A stretch of 64,000 bases of DNA from Streptomyces sp. NBC_01775 (GTDB taxonomy: Bacteria > Actinomycetota > Actinomycetes > Streptomycetales > Streptomycetaceae): the NCBI RefSeq assembly GCF_035917675.1, contig NZ_CP109104.1, forward strand, positions 4,340,001 to 4,404,000, given 5' to 3'. Numbering within the stretch: position 1 is the first letter of the stretch; the number at the start of each line of letters is the position of its first letter. The translations under genes and the position numbers were made by a program. Below, piece after piece: positions 25,869 to 34,321 of the stretch. The notes below the pieces were generated by a model. That model had not been told where the DNA came from and did no database searches. It saw only the letters and a program-made list of their open reading frames with translations.

Positions 25869-27113
25869 CTAGAAGTCCAAGGTGGCCAGGTGGTCGGCGG
25901 TGCCGCCGCGCCATTCGACCAGGAAGAGGGTGGCATCGTCGCTGGTGGCTCCGCCGCGCTCCCGCTTCAGCGTGTGGGACAGCGCGCGGGCCGCCTGCTG
26001 TGCGCCCCTGGTCCCGGGCAGGGTCCTGTTGATGACCTCGATCATGTGTTCCTCGCCGAACTGCTCGCCGCCCACCTTGTGCTCCTCCACGAGACCGTCG
26101 GTGTAGAACAGGACGCGATCGCCCCGCTGGAGCTGTGTCTCGCTGATCAGCGGGGAGGCGCCGCCGAATCCGACCGGCAGCGTGCCCGGGGTCTCCAGCC
26201 GCCGGAGGACTCGCTGCTCTCGGATCAGGAGCGCTTCGGGGTGGCCGGCGTTGACCCACTGGAGACGGCCCGTTGCGACGTCCAGGCGCATCATCTGGGC
26301 GGTGGCGAACTGGTCCGGGCCGAACTGCTTGTCGATGGCGCTGTCCATGAACGTGTACAACTCGGCGAGGCCGACGTCGGCGCGCCGGGCGTGCCGGTAG
26401 GCGCCGATGGCGACGGTCGCGAGTACGGAGGCGTTCAGCCCGTGGCCCATGGCGTCGATGATGGCCAGGTGCAGGATGTCGTCGTTGAGGGCGTAGTCAA
26501 GGCTGTCCCCGGCGACCGCGTAGGCGGGCTCCATGATGCCGGCGACGGAGACCTGCGGTGTGTTCATCGAGAGCGGCGGCAGCAGTGACCACTGGATCTC
26601 CGCGGCCACACTCAGCGGGTGGCGGCGCCGGGCCTGGAAGAACCGGTCCGTGTAGGCGTTCTTGGTGACGATCATGTCCGCGACCAGTCCGGCCAGCCGA
26701 CGCAGCAGCCGACGGTCTTCCTCGGCGACCGTGTCCAGGGTGACGCTCATGATCCCGACCTCGTCACTGCCGTCCAGCAGTGGCAGGTACAGGCGTACGC
26801 CGTCGGCGACCGGCTCCTCCACCGCGGCCATGGACAAGAAGGCCTCGCCGGCCAGTGAGCCGTCGATGGGCAGCGCGTCACCGCCGGTCAGGCCCCTTCC
26901 CGGCAGCGGCACCAGTTCGAGCTGCTCGTAGCACTGCAAGAGGATCGACACCTCCCGGCCACCGATCCTCCGCACCTCCTCGGCCACCAGCGGAGCGATG
27001 AGCTGCGGCGGCATCTCATGCGCCCGGTCCAGCAACTGCCCCAGCAGCCGCTCGCCGAACCCCTCCGACAGATCCACCGCGGCCCTGTCCTTCTCCCGGC
27101 CTTCACTCACCAC
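25869..27113 (-). CDS. PP2C-type (SpoIIE) protein phosphatase with GAF-like sensor
   Basis: 414 aa from GTG 27113, 10 nt after GGAGG; the open frame continues upstream without homology. Residues 10-160 look like a GAF sensor (GREVSILLQCYEQLELVPLPG ... DEVGIMSVTLDTVAEEDRRLLRRLAGLVADMI). The SpoIIE domain has AAEIQWSLLPP, GDSLDYALNDDILHLAIIDAMGHGLNASVLA with the metal Asp residues, and RGDRVLFYTDGLVEE, then SDDATLFLVEW. It should dephosphorylate an anti-anti-sigma factor. No STAS gene is adjacent; an RsbW-like kinase lies at 35464. Confidence 0.92.
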   Translation of the reverse strand: MVSEGREKDRAAVDLSEGFGERLLGQLLDRAHEMPPQLIAPLVAEEVRRIGGREVSILLQCYEQLELVPLPGRGLTGGDALPIDGSLAGEAFLSMAAVEEPVADGVRLYLPLLDGSDEVGIMSVTLDTVAEEDRRLLRRLAGLVADMIVTKNAYTDRFFQARRRHPLSVAAEIQWSLLPPLSMNTPQVSVAGIMEPAYAVAGDSLDYALNDDILHLAIIDAMGHGLNASVLATVAIGAYRHARRADVGLAELYTFMDSAIDKQFGPDQFATAQMMRLDVATGRLQWVNAGHPEALLIREQRVLRRLETPGTLPVGFGGASPLISETQLQRGDRVLFYTDGLVEEHKVGGEQFGEEHMIEVINRTLPGTRGAQQAARALSHTLKRERGGATSDDATLFLVEWRGGTADHLATLDF

Positions 27114-27135
27114 AGAGACACCACCTCCACGCGCC

Positions 27136-27174
27136 GACAACTTCCGGTGACAACTTCCGGTGACAACTATCGGC
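27136..27174. repeat. Three 13-bp tandem repeats GACAACTTCCGGT
   Basis: Two exact copies (27136, 27149) and one variant (27162, GACAACTATCGGC), 23-60 bp upstream of the phosphatase start. Could be a direct-repeat operator. Confidence 0.45.
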
Positions 27175-27256
27175 GACATAACGATCAAATCGACCAGGAG
27201 GCGCGCACTGCCACCGCCGGAGACCTGGGTGGCGTTCGCGGGTGGCGGCGCCGGGG

Positions 27257-27375
27257 TCAGCGCGTCTGGTGACGCCAGGATGAGGGGGAGATGCCGCGAC
27301 AGCGTTTGAACGCCACGCTCAAGGCGAACGGGTCCTCGTATCCGACCTTGCGGGCCACGGTGGCAACGGTCGGTG
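27257..27375 (-). pseudogene. AraC-family regulator, C-terminal remnant
   Basis: The minus-strand frame ending in TGA at 27257 reads ATVARKVGYEDPFALSVAFK then RCRGISPSSWRHQTR, the second HTH of an AraC regulator, with no start and nothing homologous upstream of about 27375. It is a stump in the region between the phosphatase and the LuxR-type gene. Confidence 0.6.
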
Positions 27376-27448
27376 CCGACGTTGGCCTGCGACCCGGCAC
27401 CCGGCACCCGGCACCCGCGCTTCAACGGGGCTCGCTGCAACGGGTCTC

Positions 27449-28090
27449 TCAGCTGCTCAGGCCCAGCTCACCCGCGCGGACGCCGGCCTGGAAGCGGGAG
27501 CCCGCGTCGAGGGTGGTGAGGAGTTCGGCGACGCGGCGGCGGTAGGTCCGCAGGGACATGCCGAGCTCTCGTGCCGCTGCCTCGTCGGTGGCGCCCGATC
27601 CCAGCGCCCGCAGGACCGTGCGGCTCCCGGCGTCGAGCTGGGGCTGTTCGCCGCGCAGGAAGGTCTTGAGGTCGGTGGCGGTCTCCCAGGCGGCTTCGAA
27701 CAGGGCGTGGACCCCGCCGACCAGGGTGGGGGCGGTGGTCACGGTGTACTCACGGCCACCGGGGGCGTGCACGCCGGCGAGGATCGCGTAGCGGCGGTCG
27801 ATGATGATCGTCTCGTGCGGGAGAGCGGTGGCGGCGATCCGCACCCGGCCGCCCCTGTCGGCGAGATCGCTCAGGTACTCGCGGCTGCGCTCGTCCACCA
27901 GCGCGGCCGGGCTGTACAGCTTGCGCACCTGGTGTTTGCCGCTGCGCCGCAGCCGGTCGTGGGCAGCCTGCCGGGCCTCGGGACGGGGCCAGGTGTCGAG
28001 ATCGCGGGCGGCGCAGATGAACTCCTCACTGACGGAGGAGAAGAGATGCTCGGTGCGAGCCAGGAGCTCAAGGTCACCGTGGATCGTCAT
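27449..28090 (-). CDS. LuxR-type HTH regulator (TrmB/HTH_luxR-like)
   Basis: 213 aa from ATG 28090 (MTIHGDLELLARTEHLFSSVSEEFICAARDL). The middle part has the phospholipase-D-like/TrmB sensor pattern VRKLYSPAALVDERSREYLSDLADRGGRVRIAATALPHETIIIDRRYAIL common to Streptomyces LuxR-type solo regulators. C-terminal HTH: LRALGSGATDEAAARELGMSLRTYRRRVAELLTTLDAGSRFQAG. It lies divergent from an aldo-keto reductase (86-bp gap) and probably controls it. Confidence 0.82.
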   Translation of the reverse strand: MTIHGDLELLARTEHLFSSVSEEFICAARDLDTWPRPEARQAAHDRLRRSGKHQVRKLYSPAALVDERSREYLSDLADRGGRVRIAATALPHETIIIDRRYAILAGVHAPGGREYTVTTAPTLVGGVHALFEAAWETATDLKTFLRGEQPQLDAGSRTVLRALGSGATDEAAARELGMSLRTYRRRVAELLTTLDAGSRFQAGVRAGELGLSS

Positions 28091-28175
28091 GGTCTCTACC
28101 ACGACCCCATTCTGCCCGGTGGCAGCAAACTGCCACGGTCTCGCGGTCCGAACGCCCTGCGCACAGGCTGAGCCC

Positions 28176-29033
28176 ATGAGCAACGACTTCCGTCTTGGTG
28201 GCGACCTCCTGATCAACCGCATCGGCTTCGGCGCCATGCGTCTGCCCACGAACAGCTTTCATGGTCCGGCCCGCGATCCCGAGACCGGTCGCGCCGTCCT
28301 GCGCCGTGCCGTCGAGCTGGGCGTCAACCACATCGACACCGCCGCCTTCTACTTCAGCGGCGACGGCACCGTCCGGGCCAACGCCCTGATCCACGAGGCC
28401 CTCCGCCCCTATCCGGCCGACCTGGTCATCGCCACGAAGGTCGGCCCGGTCTTCACCTCCGACGGCGGCCTGACCGCGGCCACCAACGCCGCGGACCTGC
28501 GGCAGCAGGTCGAAGAGAACCTCGAGACCCTCGGCGTGGACCGCCTCGACCTGGTCTACCTGCGCATCGGGGGCGTAGAGGCGCCCCCGCACGGGGAATC
28601 CGTCGCCGAACGCTTCGAGGCGCTGGCCGCGATGCGGGAGGAGGGCCTGATCCGTCACCTGGGCCTGAGCCACGTCGATACGGGGCACCTCGCCGAGGCC
28701 CGTGCGATCGCGCCCGTCACCGCCGTTCAGAACCACTTTCACGCCGCCAAGCGCGACGACGTGGAGCTCCTCGCCGCTTGCGAGGAAGCGGACATCGCCT
28801 TCGTGCCGTACTTCCCGCTGGGCGGCGGCCTGAGCGACCTCAGCGGTGACCGCATCGCAAAGGTCGCGGACCGGCACGGCGCCACGGTCCCGCAAATCGC
28901 CCTGGCCTGGCTGCTCGCCTCCTCCCCCGTCACTCTGGCCATCCCCGGCACCGGCTCCCTCGCCCATCTGGAGGAGAACACCGCCGCCGGATCGATGACC
29001 CTCACGCCGGAAGATCTCTCCGACCTCACCTGA
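28176..29033 (+). CDS. Aldo/keto reductase
   Basis: 285 aa from ATG 28176. TIM-barrel aldo-keto reductase: NRIGFGAMRLP, the Asp/Tyr pair HIDTAAFY, Lys in VIATKVGP, and His in the position reading LDLVYLRIGG, where the family usually has LH.. ; here it is LRIGG, so the fourth catalytic residue is Arg. NADPH-binding part: IPGTGSLAHLEENTAA. Cytoplasmic reduction of a carbonyl, substrate unknown. Its stop overlaps the convergent MerR gene by 8 bp. Confidence 0.88.
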   Translation: MSNDFRLGGDLLINRIGFGAMRLPTNSFHGPARDPETGRAVLRRAVELGVNHIDTAAFYFSGDGTVRANALIHEALRPYPADLVIATKVGPVFTSDGGLTAATNAADLRQQVEENLETLGVDRLDLVYLRIGGVEAPPHGESVAERFEALAAMREEGLIRHLGLSHVDTGHLAEARAIAPVTAVQNHFHAAKRDDVELLAACEEADIAFVPYFPLGGGLSDLSGDRIAKVADRHGATVPQIALAWLLASSPVTLAIPGTGSLAHLEENTAAGSMTLTPEDLSDLT

Positions 29034-29871
29034 CCTGCTGGGCACCGACCGGCTGGGCACCGACCGGCGGAGTACTGACCTGCTGACCGCTCAGACAGTG
29101 GCTGAGCCGAGTGGCTGAGCTGAGCATGGCAAGGCCTCGGGCGGTGAGCTTCCGCTGCCAGTCGTCCAGGGCACCGGCCAGCGTGTCGGTGCCGCCGGCT
29201 GTCCGGATCTGCTGGACCACGGTGGCGATCTGCTCCAGCGGGTAGCCACCGCGTCTGAGGAGATGGGCCAGCTCGGCGTCGCGGACGTCGCTCGCGCCGA
29301 AGACGCGGTATCCGGTGGCCGGGTCCCGTACGGGGACGAGGATTCCGGCGCCCTCCCACTTGCGGAGAGTTGCCGGTGTGACCCGGAGCTGGTGTGCGAG
29401 TTCGCCGATGGTTCGGGAAGCTTCGCCGGTGGTTCGGGGGGCTTCGCCGGTGGTTCGGCGGTGTCCGCCGACGGTCGGGCGGTCATCGCCGACGGTCCGG
29501 GGGCCGGGGTCCGATGGCTGATCCGGCGTGGCGTCGGACCCCGCCGTCAGATGATCTATCGCTTTCCTCACCGCATCGAGGGTCTCCCGGTCGCGGAGCA
29601 ACTGGCTGTGGCCCTGGTCGATGATCGCCAAGGCCTCGTCGAGTGCGTCGTTGTGGAGCGCCTTCATGATCCGGCCGCCGGCTGAATAGCCGTACGCCGG
29701 GATGAGGGAGAGGTAGGCGCGGAGCGCCGCCGCGTGTGCCTCGGTGTAGATCCGGTACCCGCTGCGGGTGCGCTCAGCGGGTGGGATGAACCCGTCCCGC
29801 TCGTAGTTGCGGACCGCCTGGGGCGAGATGCCGTGTTCGCGCGCGAGGTCGGATGGGCGCAAGGTGATCAC
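29026..29871 (-). CDS. MerR-family regulator with two HTH domains
   Basis: 281 aa. First MerR HTH residues 1-50 (RPSDLAREHGISPQAVRNYERDGFIPPAERTRSGYRIYTEAH), then helices to 110, a linker, and a second MerR HTH 154-220 (RTIGELAHQLRVTPATLRKWEGAGILVPVRDPATGYRVFGASDV). The linker holds RTTGEAP, RTTGEAS, then RTIGEL, so the repeats copy the first helix of the second HTH. The C-terminus ends in VGAQPVGAQQVR, from another short DNA repeat. Two-HTH MerR proteins exist but are uncommon. No effector cysteine pattern. Confidence 0.85.
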   Translation of the reverse strand: MITLRPSDLAREHGISPQAVRNYERDGFIPPAERTRSGYRIYTEAHAAALRAYLSLIPAYGYSAGGRIMKALHNDALDEALAIIDQGHSQLLRDRETLDAVRKAIDHLTAGSDATPDQPSDPGPRTVGDDRPTVGGHRRTTGEAPRTTGEASRTIGELAHQLRVTPATLRKWEGAGILVPVRDPATGYRVFGASDVRDAELAHLLRRGGYPLEQIATVVQQIRTAGGTDTLAGALDDWQRKLTARGLAMLSSATRLSHCLSGQQVSTPPVGAQPVGAQQVR

Positions 29872-29878
29872 CGTCCGG

Positions 29879-30259
29879 TCACTCGTGCTGGGTGCCGTAT
29901 GCGGCTCTGCTCGACTGGATCTGCGCGTTGTGCTCGATGGCCCGGCCCGCGAGGGCCAGTGCGGGCGGGATCAGGCTCTTGCCCATGAGGGTGAGCGCGT
30001 ACTCGACGCGCGGCGGAATCTCCGCGTAGGCGGTACGGGAGACGAGCCCGTCCCGTTCGAGGTTGCGCAAGGTGAGTGTGAGCATCCGCTGCGAGATGCC
30101 GGGGACGTGCTTGTGCAGTTCGGTGAAGCGCATGCGCCCCTCGTCGAGCGTGGCCACGAGCAGCATCGTCCACTTGTCGCAGATCCGGTCCAGGACCGCG
30201 CGGATCGCCTGGCCCCCGTCTCCCCTGATCATGCAGGTGTGTTCGTGCCGCGCCGCCAT
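29879..30259 (-). CDS. HxlR-family transcriptional regulator
   Basis: 126 aa from ATG 30259, with AAGGAG 5 nt upstream; the ATG at 30283 is weaker. HxlR winged helix: IRAVLDRICDKWTMLLVATLDEGRMRFTELHKHVPGISQRMLTLTLRNLERDGLVSRTAYAEIPPRVEYALT. One Cys (DRICDKW), the redox/electrophile-sensing position in HxlR-type proteins, is present. Divergent from a DoxX gene with a repeat-rich operator between, so it likely represses doxX. Confidence 0.9.
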   Translation of the reverse strand: MAARHEHTCMIRGDGGQAIRAVLDRICDKWTMLLVATLDEGRMRFTELHKHVPGISQRMLTLTLRNLERDGLVSRTAYAEIPPRVEYALTLMGKSLIPPALALAGRAIEHNAQIQSSRAAYGTQHE

Positions 30260-30333
30260 GACAGCTCCTTGTGCGTTGCTCACATCCAGGTGCCTTTTGC
30301 AGGCCTCTCTTCACTGACTCATGATGAGGCAAC

Positions 30334-30370
30334 TTACGGTTCGTAACTGAAGGTTCGTAACTGACGGTTC
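30334..30370. promoter_or_regulatory. Operator repeats between hxlR-type and doxX genes
   Basis: TTACGGTTCGTAA (30334-30346) is a perfect inverted repeat with a 3-bp centre, and GGTTCGTAACTGA is directly repeated at 30338 and 30352 (14-bp step), with a third partial CGGTTC at 30365. Placed 22-60 bp before the doxX ATG; likely HxlR binding site. Confidence 0.65.
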
Positions 30371-30392
30371 CCAGCAACCGGAGGTCGTCTCC

Positions 30393-30758
30393 ATGCATGT
30401 CGCCTACTGGATCGTCGCCGCGTTACTCGCCCTGTTCTACACCTACGCGGGAGGCAAGAAGCTCCTTCAAAGCCAGGAGCGGTTGCGGCCCATGATGGGC
30501 TGGGTCGACCGCGTGCCCATGCCGCTCGTCAAGGCCATCGGGGCCCTGGAGGTCCTCGGTGCGCTCGGCCTCCTCCTGCCGCCCCTCACCGGCATCGCGG
30601 TCTTTCTCGCCATCGCGGCGGCGGTCGGCCTGGTCCTGGTACAGATCGGCGGCATGACGCTGCACCTGTCCCGAGGCGAAGTGCGGGAGATCGGGCTCAA
30701 CATCGCCCTTCTGGTGCTGGCCGCGGTGGCCGCGTGGCTGGGAACCGGCTGGCTCTGA
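30393..30758 (+). CDS. DoxX family membrane protein
   Basis: 121 aa, four membrane helices: YWIVAALLALFYTYAGGKKLL, KAIGALEVLGALGLLLPPL, TGIAVFLAIAAAVGLVLVQI and IGLNIALLVLAAVAAWLG, with the DoxX motif YAGGKKLLQ and ALEVLGALGLLLP. The family works in quinone/thiol redox defence or as unknown membrane reductases. Codon 11 is TTA (30423-30425), so translation should need the bldA tRNA, placing it under developmental control. HxlR-type gene divergent upstream. Confidence 0.88.
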   Translation: MHVAYWIVAALLALFYTYAGGKKLLQSQERLRPMMGWVDRVPMPLVKAIGALEVLGALGLLLPPLTGIAVFLAIAAAVGLVLVQIGGMTLHLSRGEVREIGLNIALLVLAAVAAWLGTGWL

Positions 30759-30779
30759 CCACGCGGCGGCGCGGCGCGC

Positions 30780-31580
30780 TCATTGGTGACGGTCGCCGTC
30801 CTTGCCGGGGCCGTGGGTGACGCGGATCTTGGACTGGCCGTGGGGCAGTTCCTCCCAGTCGCTCATGAAGCGGGCCGCCAGGCCGTGTTTCCGGGCCAGC
30901 GCGGTGAGCGTCTCGGTGCGGTAGTAGAAGTCCTCCCGCAGCACTTGGTGTTCCTCGCCCTCGGTGCGGTCGAAGGTGAAGTCGAACCAGCCGCCCGGCG
31001 CCAGCACCCGGCCGACGTTGGCCAGGCACTCCTCGATGACCGGGAGCGGGGAGTGCGAGAAGACGCTGTGCGCGTGCACCACGTCGAAGTGGGCCTCGGG
31101 CAAAAAGCGCAGGGTCAGGTCGCGGACCGGGGTCAGCGTGGGGAGCCGTTCCTGTAGCCCCATGCTCACCGTCGTGTCCTGCGCGGCGGCGAGGATGTCG
31201 GGTGAGATGTCGATGCCGTAGTAATGCCCCGGTTCCAGATGCCGGATGAACCGCCAGCCCGCCCGCAGGTTGCCGCAGCCGATCTCCAGCATCCGGTGCT
31301 CGGGGCGCAGGCCGTGGCCGAGCAGGTAGTCGAACTGCATCGCCCCCAGCGCCAGCCACCGCTCGTGGGTGGCGCTGCCGACCGCCGCCTCCGGGTTCGC
31401 GCGGGTGTCGGACCGCATCACCGCGCGGTAGTAGGAGACGTGGTCCGGCCAGCGGTGCCGCAGCCACGCGTCCCGTGTGGCGCGGGCCATGTAGCGCGGC
31501 ACCCGCTGGGGGTGGCGCAGTGCGTAGGTGATGCGGTGCCCGAGGGAGGCGCGGTTGACGGTCATGTTCTTGGCCGGCAC
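30780..31580 (-). CDS. Class I SAM-dependent methyltransferase
   Basis: 266 aa from GTG 31580 (MPAKNMTVNRASLG), with GAGAGG about 10 nt upstream; ATG 31565 is an alternative. Motif I is HRMLEIGCGNLRAGWRFIRHLEPGHYYGIDISPDIL, with the acidic residue of motif II in GIDIS, and a motif IV-like HFDVVHAHSVFSH. The N-terminal 70 residues form a helical extension. Substrate unknown; this is typical of methyltransferases acting on small secreted metabolites or sugars. No biosynthetic genes are adjacent. The upstream 31581-31874 has no other gene. Confidence 0.82.
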   Translation of the reverse strand: MPAKNMTVNRASLGHRITYALRHPQRVPRYMARATRDAWLRHRWPDHVSYYRAVMRSDTRANPEAAVGSATHERWLALGAMQFDYLLGHGLRPEHRMLEIGCGNLRAGWRFIRHLEPGHYYGIDISPDILAAAQDTTVSMGLQERLPTLTPVRDLTLRFLPEAHFDVVHAHSVFSHSPLPVIEECLANVGRVLAPGGWFDFTFDRTEGEEHQVLREDFYYRTETLTALARKHGLAARFMSDWEELPHGQSKIRVTHGPGKDGDRHQ

Positions 31581-31874
31581 GGGGATGGTTCCTCTCGTTG
31601 GGGTGGCTCGTCGGACGCGGACGCGGACGGACGCGGACGGGGCGGATACGGACGGGGGGCGGATGCGGATGTGACGGCCGCGCCGCCCCGTCTCGCTGGT
31701 CCTGATGCCAGCCTCGGTGCACGGGCGGGTGCCGGAGGCGGCTGACCGGCTCCGATACGGGGGCGGTTCGGGGGACGTCGGTGTCAGCCGATTGGAGGTT
31801 GCGCCACCGCGTCGGGCACGGTAGGCACGCCAGGCAGGTGAGCAACCGCGCGCGAGGAGAGGCCGGGTGGAGGG

Positions 31875-33293
31875 ATGAGGAGAGTGCCGGGACGGCCGTG
31901 GGGGAGGGCCGATCCGGACGACCGTTGGCTGACGGCGGTCATGCACGCCGCGTTCTTCCTGCTGCTGGGCTCGTCGCTCGTCCGCTTCCTGACCCGTGAC
32001 CAGGGGCCGGGACCGGGGCCGGAACCGGGGCAAGGGCAGGGAGGCTCGGGTACCGCGTGGGTCGTCGCGCTGTTCGCCGTCTTCGGGCTGGTCTACGTCC
32101 TCGGACGGCTGCTGGCACCCGCACCGCGCCCCGGCGCCCGGCCCACCGCGCGGCATCTGGTCTGGCTGGGTACGGTGTCGGCGGTCTGGATCGTCCTGCT
32201 CGCGCTCGCGCCGAGCGCCACATGGTGCGCCATGCCGCTGTTGTTCTCGGGCCTCCACACGCTGCCCGCGCGGATCGCGGTGCCGGTGGTGGCCGGGCTC
32301 ACCGCGCTGGTCGTCGCCTCTCAGCTACGGGGCTCGGACGGCTCCCTCAACCCCAACATGGTGTTCGCCCCGCCGGCCATCGCCGCGGTGGCCACCGCCG
32401 TCCTCGTCCATCTACAGCGCCAGGCGGCCCGACAGCGCGTCCTGATCGACGACCTGGTCCGCACCCGTCGTGACCTGGCCGCCACCGAGCGGCGGGCCGG
32501 CATCCTGGCGGAGCGGCAACGGCTGTCCACGGAGATTCACGACACCCTCGCGCAGAGCCTGTCCAGCCAGGGGATGCTCCTCCAGGCCGCCGAGCGCGTC
32601 TGGCCGACGGACCCGGAGACGGCCCGCGGGCACATCCGGGACGCGGCCGAGATCACCTCCCGCAGCCTCGCCGAGGCCCGCCGGTTCGTCCATGACCTGG
32701 CCCCGGCCGACCTCGCCGAGCACACCCTGGCCGAGGCGCTCGGCGCGCTCGCCGAGCGGGAGAGCTGCCCGGGGCTGACGGTGGCGTTCCGGATCGACGG
32801 CGCACCGGGCCCGCTGCCCGAGCGGACCGAGGCGGCGCTCCTGCGCATCGCACAGGGGGCGCTGGCCAATGTGCGGGAGCACGCCGCGGCGACCCGGGCC
32901 GTGCTGACCCTGACCTTCCTGGACGACCAGGTCTCGTTGGACATCGCCGACAACGGCCGCGGCTTCGCCCCGGACGGCCCTCCCCCGGACCCCGCCCGGC
33001 AGGCACCCTCAGAATCCGAGGCTCTCCCAGAATCCGAGGCGCCTTCAGGGTCCGAGGCACCCTCAGAACCCGAGGCGGGCCCGGCGCGCGGGCATGGGCT
33101 GCCGGCCATGCGTATCCGGGCCCGGCAGTCGGGCGGCGCACTCACCGTGGAATCCACGCCGGGCGAGGGCACGGTGATATCGGTGGCCGTCCCCCTCGCC
33201 CCCGATGTCCCGCTCGACCCCCACGTCCCGCTCGACCCCCACGCCCCCGACGCTCCCTTTGTCCCCGACGCTCCGAAGGAGTCCGCCCCATGA
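31875..33293 (+). CDS. Sensor histidine kinase (HisKA_3) with repeat-expanded ATP lid
   Basis: 472 aa; ATG 31875 lies too close to GGAGG, and GTG 31884 (10 nt spacing) may be the real start. Helices near 21-39, 62-80, 95-112, 132-150 and 163-180, then the H box ERQRLSTEIHDTLAQSLSS (H222) and a HATPase domain: N box ALANVREHAAAT, DNGRGF (359-364), GHGLPAMRIRA (407 on). Between the last two sits a Ser/Glu/Pro repeat, residues about 368-404 (SESEALPESEAPSGSEAPSEPE). The C-terminus has DPHVPLDPHAPDAP repeats. Its stop overlaps the response regulator start. Confidence 0.88.
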   Translation: MRRVPGRPWGRADPDDRWLTAVMHAAFFLLLGSSLVRFLTRDQGPGPGPEPGQGQGGSGTAWVVALFAVFGLVYVLGRLLAPAPRPGARPTARHLVWLGTVSAVWIVLLALAPSATWCAMPLLFSGLHTLPARIAVPVVAGLTALVVASQLRGSDGSLNPNMVFAPPAIAAVATAVLVHLQRQAARQRVLIDDLVRTRRDLAATERRAGILAERQRLSTEIHDTLAQSLSSQGMLLQAAERVWPTDPETARGHIRDAAEITSRSLAEARRFVHDLAPADLAEHTLAEALGALAERESCPGLTVAFRIDGAPGPLPERTEAALLRIAQGALANVREHAAATRAVLTLTFLDDQVSLDIADNGRGFAPDGPPPDPARQAPSESEALPESEAPSGSEAPSEPEAGPARGHGLPAMRIRARQSGGALTVESTPGEGTVISVAVPLAPDVPLDPHVPLDPHAPDAPFVPDAPKESAP

Positions 33294-33976
33294 GCCCATC
33301 GGAGCCCGATGCGGGCCCGCCCGAGCCCTCGTCGCCGATCCGGCTGCTGCTGTGCGACGACCACGCCGTGGTGCGGGCCGGGCTGCGCGCGCTGCTGTCC
33401 AGCGCCGACGGCATGGAGGTGGCCGGCGAGGCGGGCAACGGCGAGGAGGCCCTGGCCATGGCGGCCCGAGTCCGGCCCGACGTCGTGCTGATGGACCTCC
33501 AGCTCGGCGACGGCGGCATGGACGGCGTGACGGCCACCCGCCACCTGGTGGCAGGCGGTGGGGAGGGACCCGGCACACCGGGCCCGCGCGTGCTGGTGCT
33601 CACCATGTTCGACACCGACGCCGACATCACCCGCGCCATCGAAGCGGGCGCCACGGGCTACCTGCTCAAGGCCGAACGGCCGGAGGAGCTGTTCGCGGCG
33701 ATCCGCAACGCGGCGTCCGGCCGCACCGTGCTGTCGGCCCCGGTCGCAGACCGGGTGCTGGCCCACCTGCGCAGCCCGCGCCCCGCCCTGTCCGAACGGG
33801 AGCGCGACATCCTCCAGCAGTTGGCGAGCGGCCTGGGCAACCGGGAGATCGCGCGCGCCCTGTTCATCAGTGAGGCAACGGTCAAGACCCACCTGGGCCG
33901 GATCTACGGCAAGTTGGGCGTGGAGACCCGGGCGGGGGCCGTGGCGGTCGCGAAGGAGCAGCGACTGTTGCCCTGA
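33290..33976 (+). CDS. NarL/LuxR-type response regulator
   Basis: 228 aa, ATGA overlap with the kinase gene, so the two are translationally coupled. Receiver: CDDHAVVRAGLRALL, phospho-Asp in DVVLMDLQLGDGG (note Leu-Gly-Asp in place of Met-Pro), Thr in VLTMFDTDAD and Lys in YLLKAERPEE; LuxR HTH LSERERDILQQLASGLGNREIARALFISEATVKTHLGRIYGKLGVETR. Together with 31875-33293 it is a complete two-component system; the regulon is unknown. Confidence 0.92.
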   Translation: MSPSEPDAGPPEPSSPIRLLLCDDHAVVRAGLRALLSSADGMEVAGEAGNGEEALAMAARVRPDVVLMDLQLGDGGMDGVTATRHLVAGGGEGPGTPGPRVLVLTMFDTDADITRAIEAGATGYLLKAERPEELFAAIRNAASGRTVLSAPVADRVLAHLRSPRPALSERERDILQQLASGLGNREIARALFISEATVKTHLGRIYGKLGVETRAGAVAVAKEQRLLP

Positions 33977-34321
33977 GACCGACTGCGACCCGGAGACGGG
34001 TTACCCCCCAGACCGGTCACCCCCTTGACCGGTTACTGCCCCGACCGTTGCCGTCGGCTCGGGCACTCGGCGTCCGCGTTTCCGGCGTCCGCGTCCCCGC
34101 CGACGGCCCGCGCGAGGTCCCAGGCGTGGACGGTGTTGTCCAGCAACGCGGTGAAGATTCGCTGCCCGGTGCCGTCGATCGCCCGGTTCCGTAGCCGTGT
34201 GTATACGCCTTCCAGGAGCCGTATCGCTCGGGCAGCTACGGGGTGCAAGGCGTCCGCATCGAGACCATCACGGCATGAGGCGAGTCACCACCCGCGTGGA
34301 AGGCATGGCAGGATCGCGGCC
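33977..34321. other. Intergenic region with motif copy and possible gene remnant
   Basis: 345 bp. Holds GACCGGT-rich short repeats (33990-34035), a 19/20 copy of the TCACCCCCTTGACCGGTGAC motif at 34017-34036, and on the minus strand a remnant described separately. No intact gene. Confidence 0.4.
34033..34248 (-). pseudogene. Possible fragment of a TIGR03086/maleylpyruvate isomerase-like protein
   Basis: 71-aa open frame whose centre reads LLDNTVHAWDLARAVGGD, which resembles the conserved HxWDLARA segment (metal His) of mycothiol-dependent isomerase N-terminal family proteins. Only about 25 residues look homologous, so this is a weak call. Confidence 0.3.
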
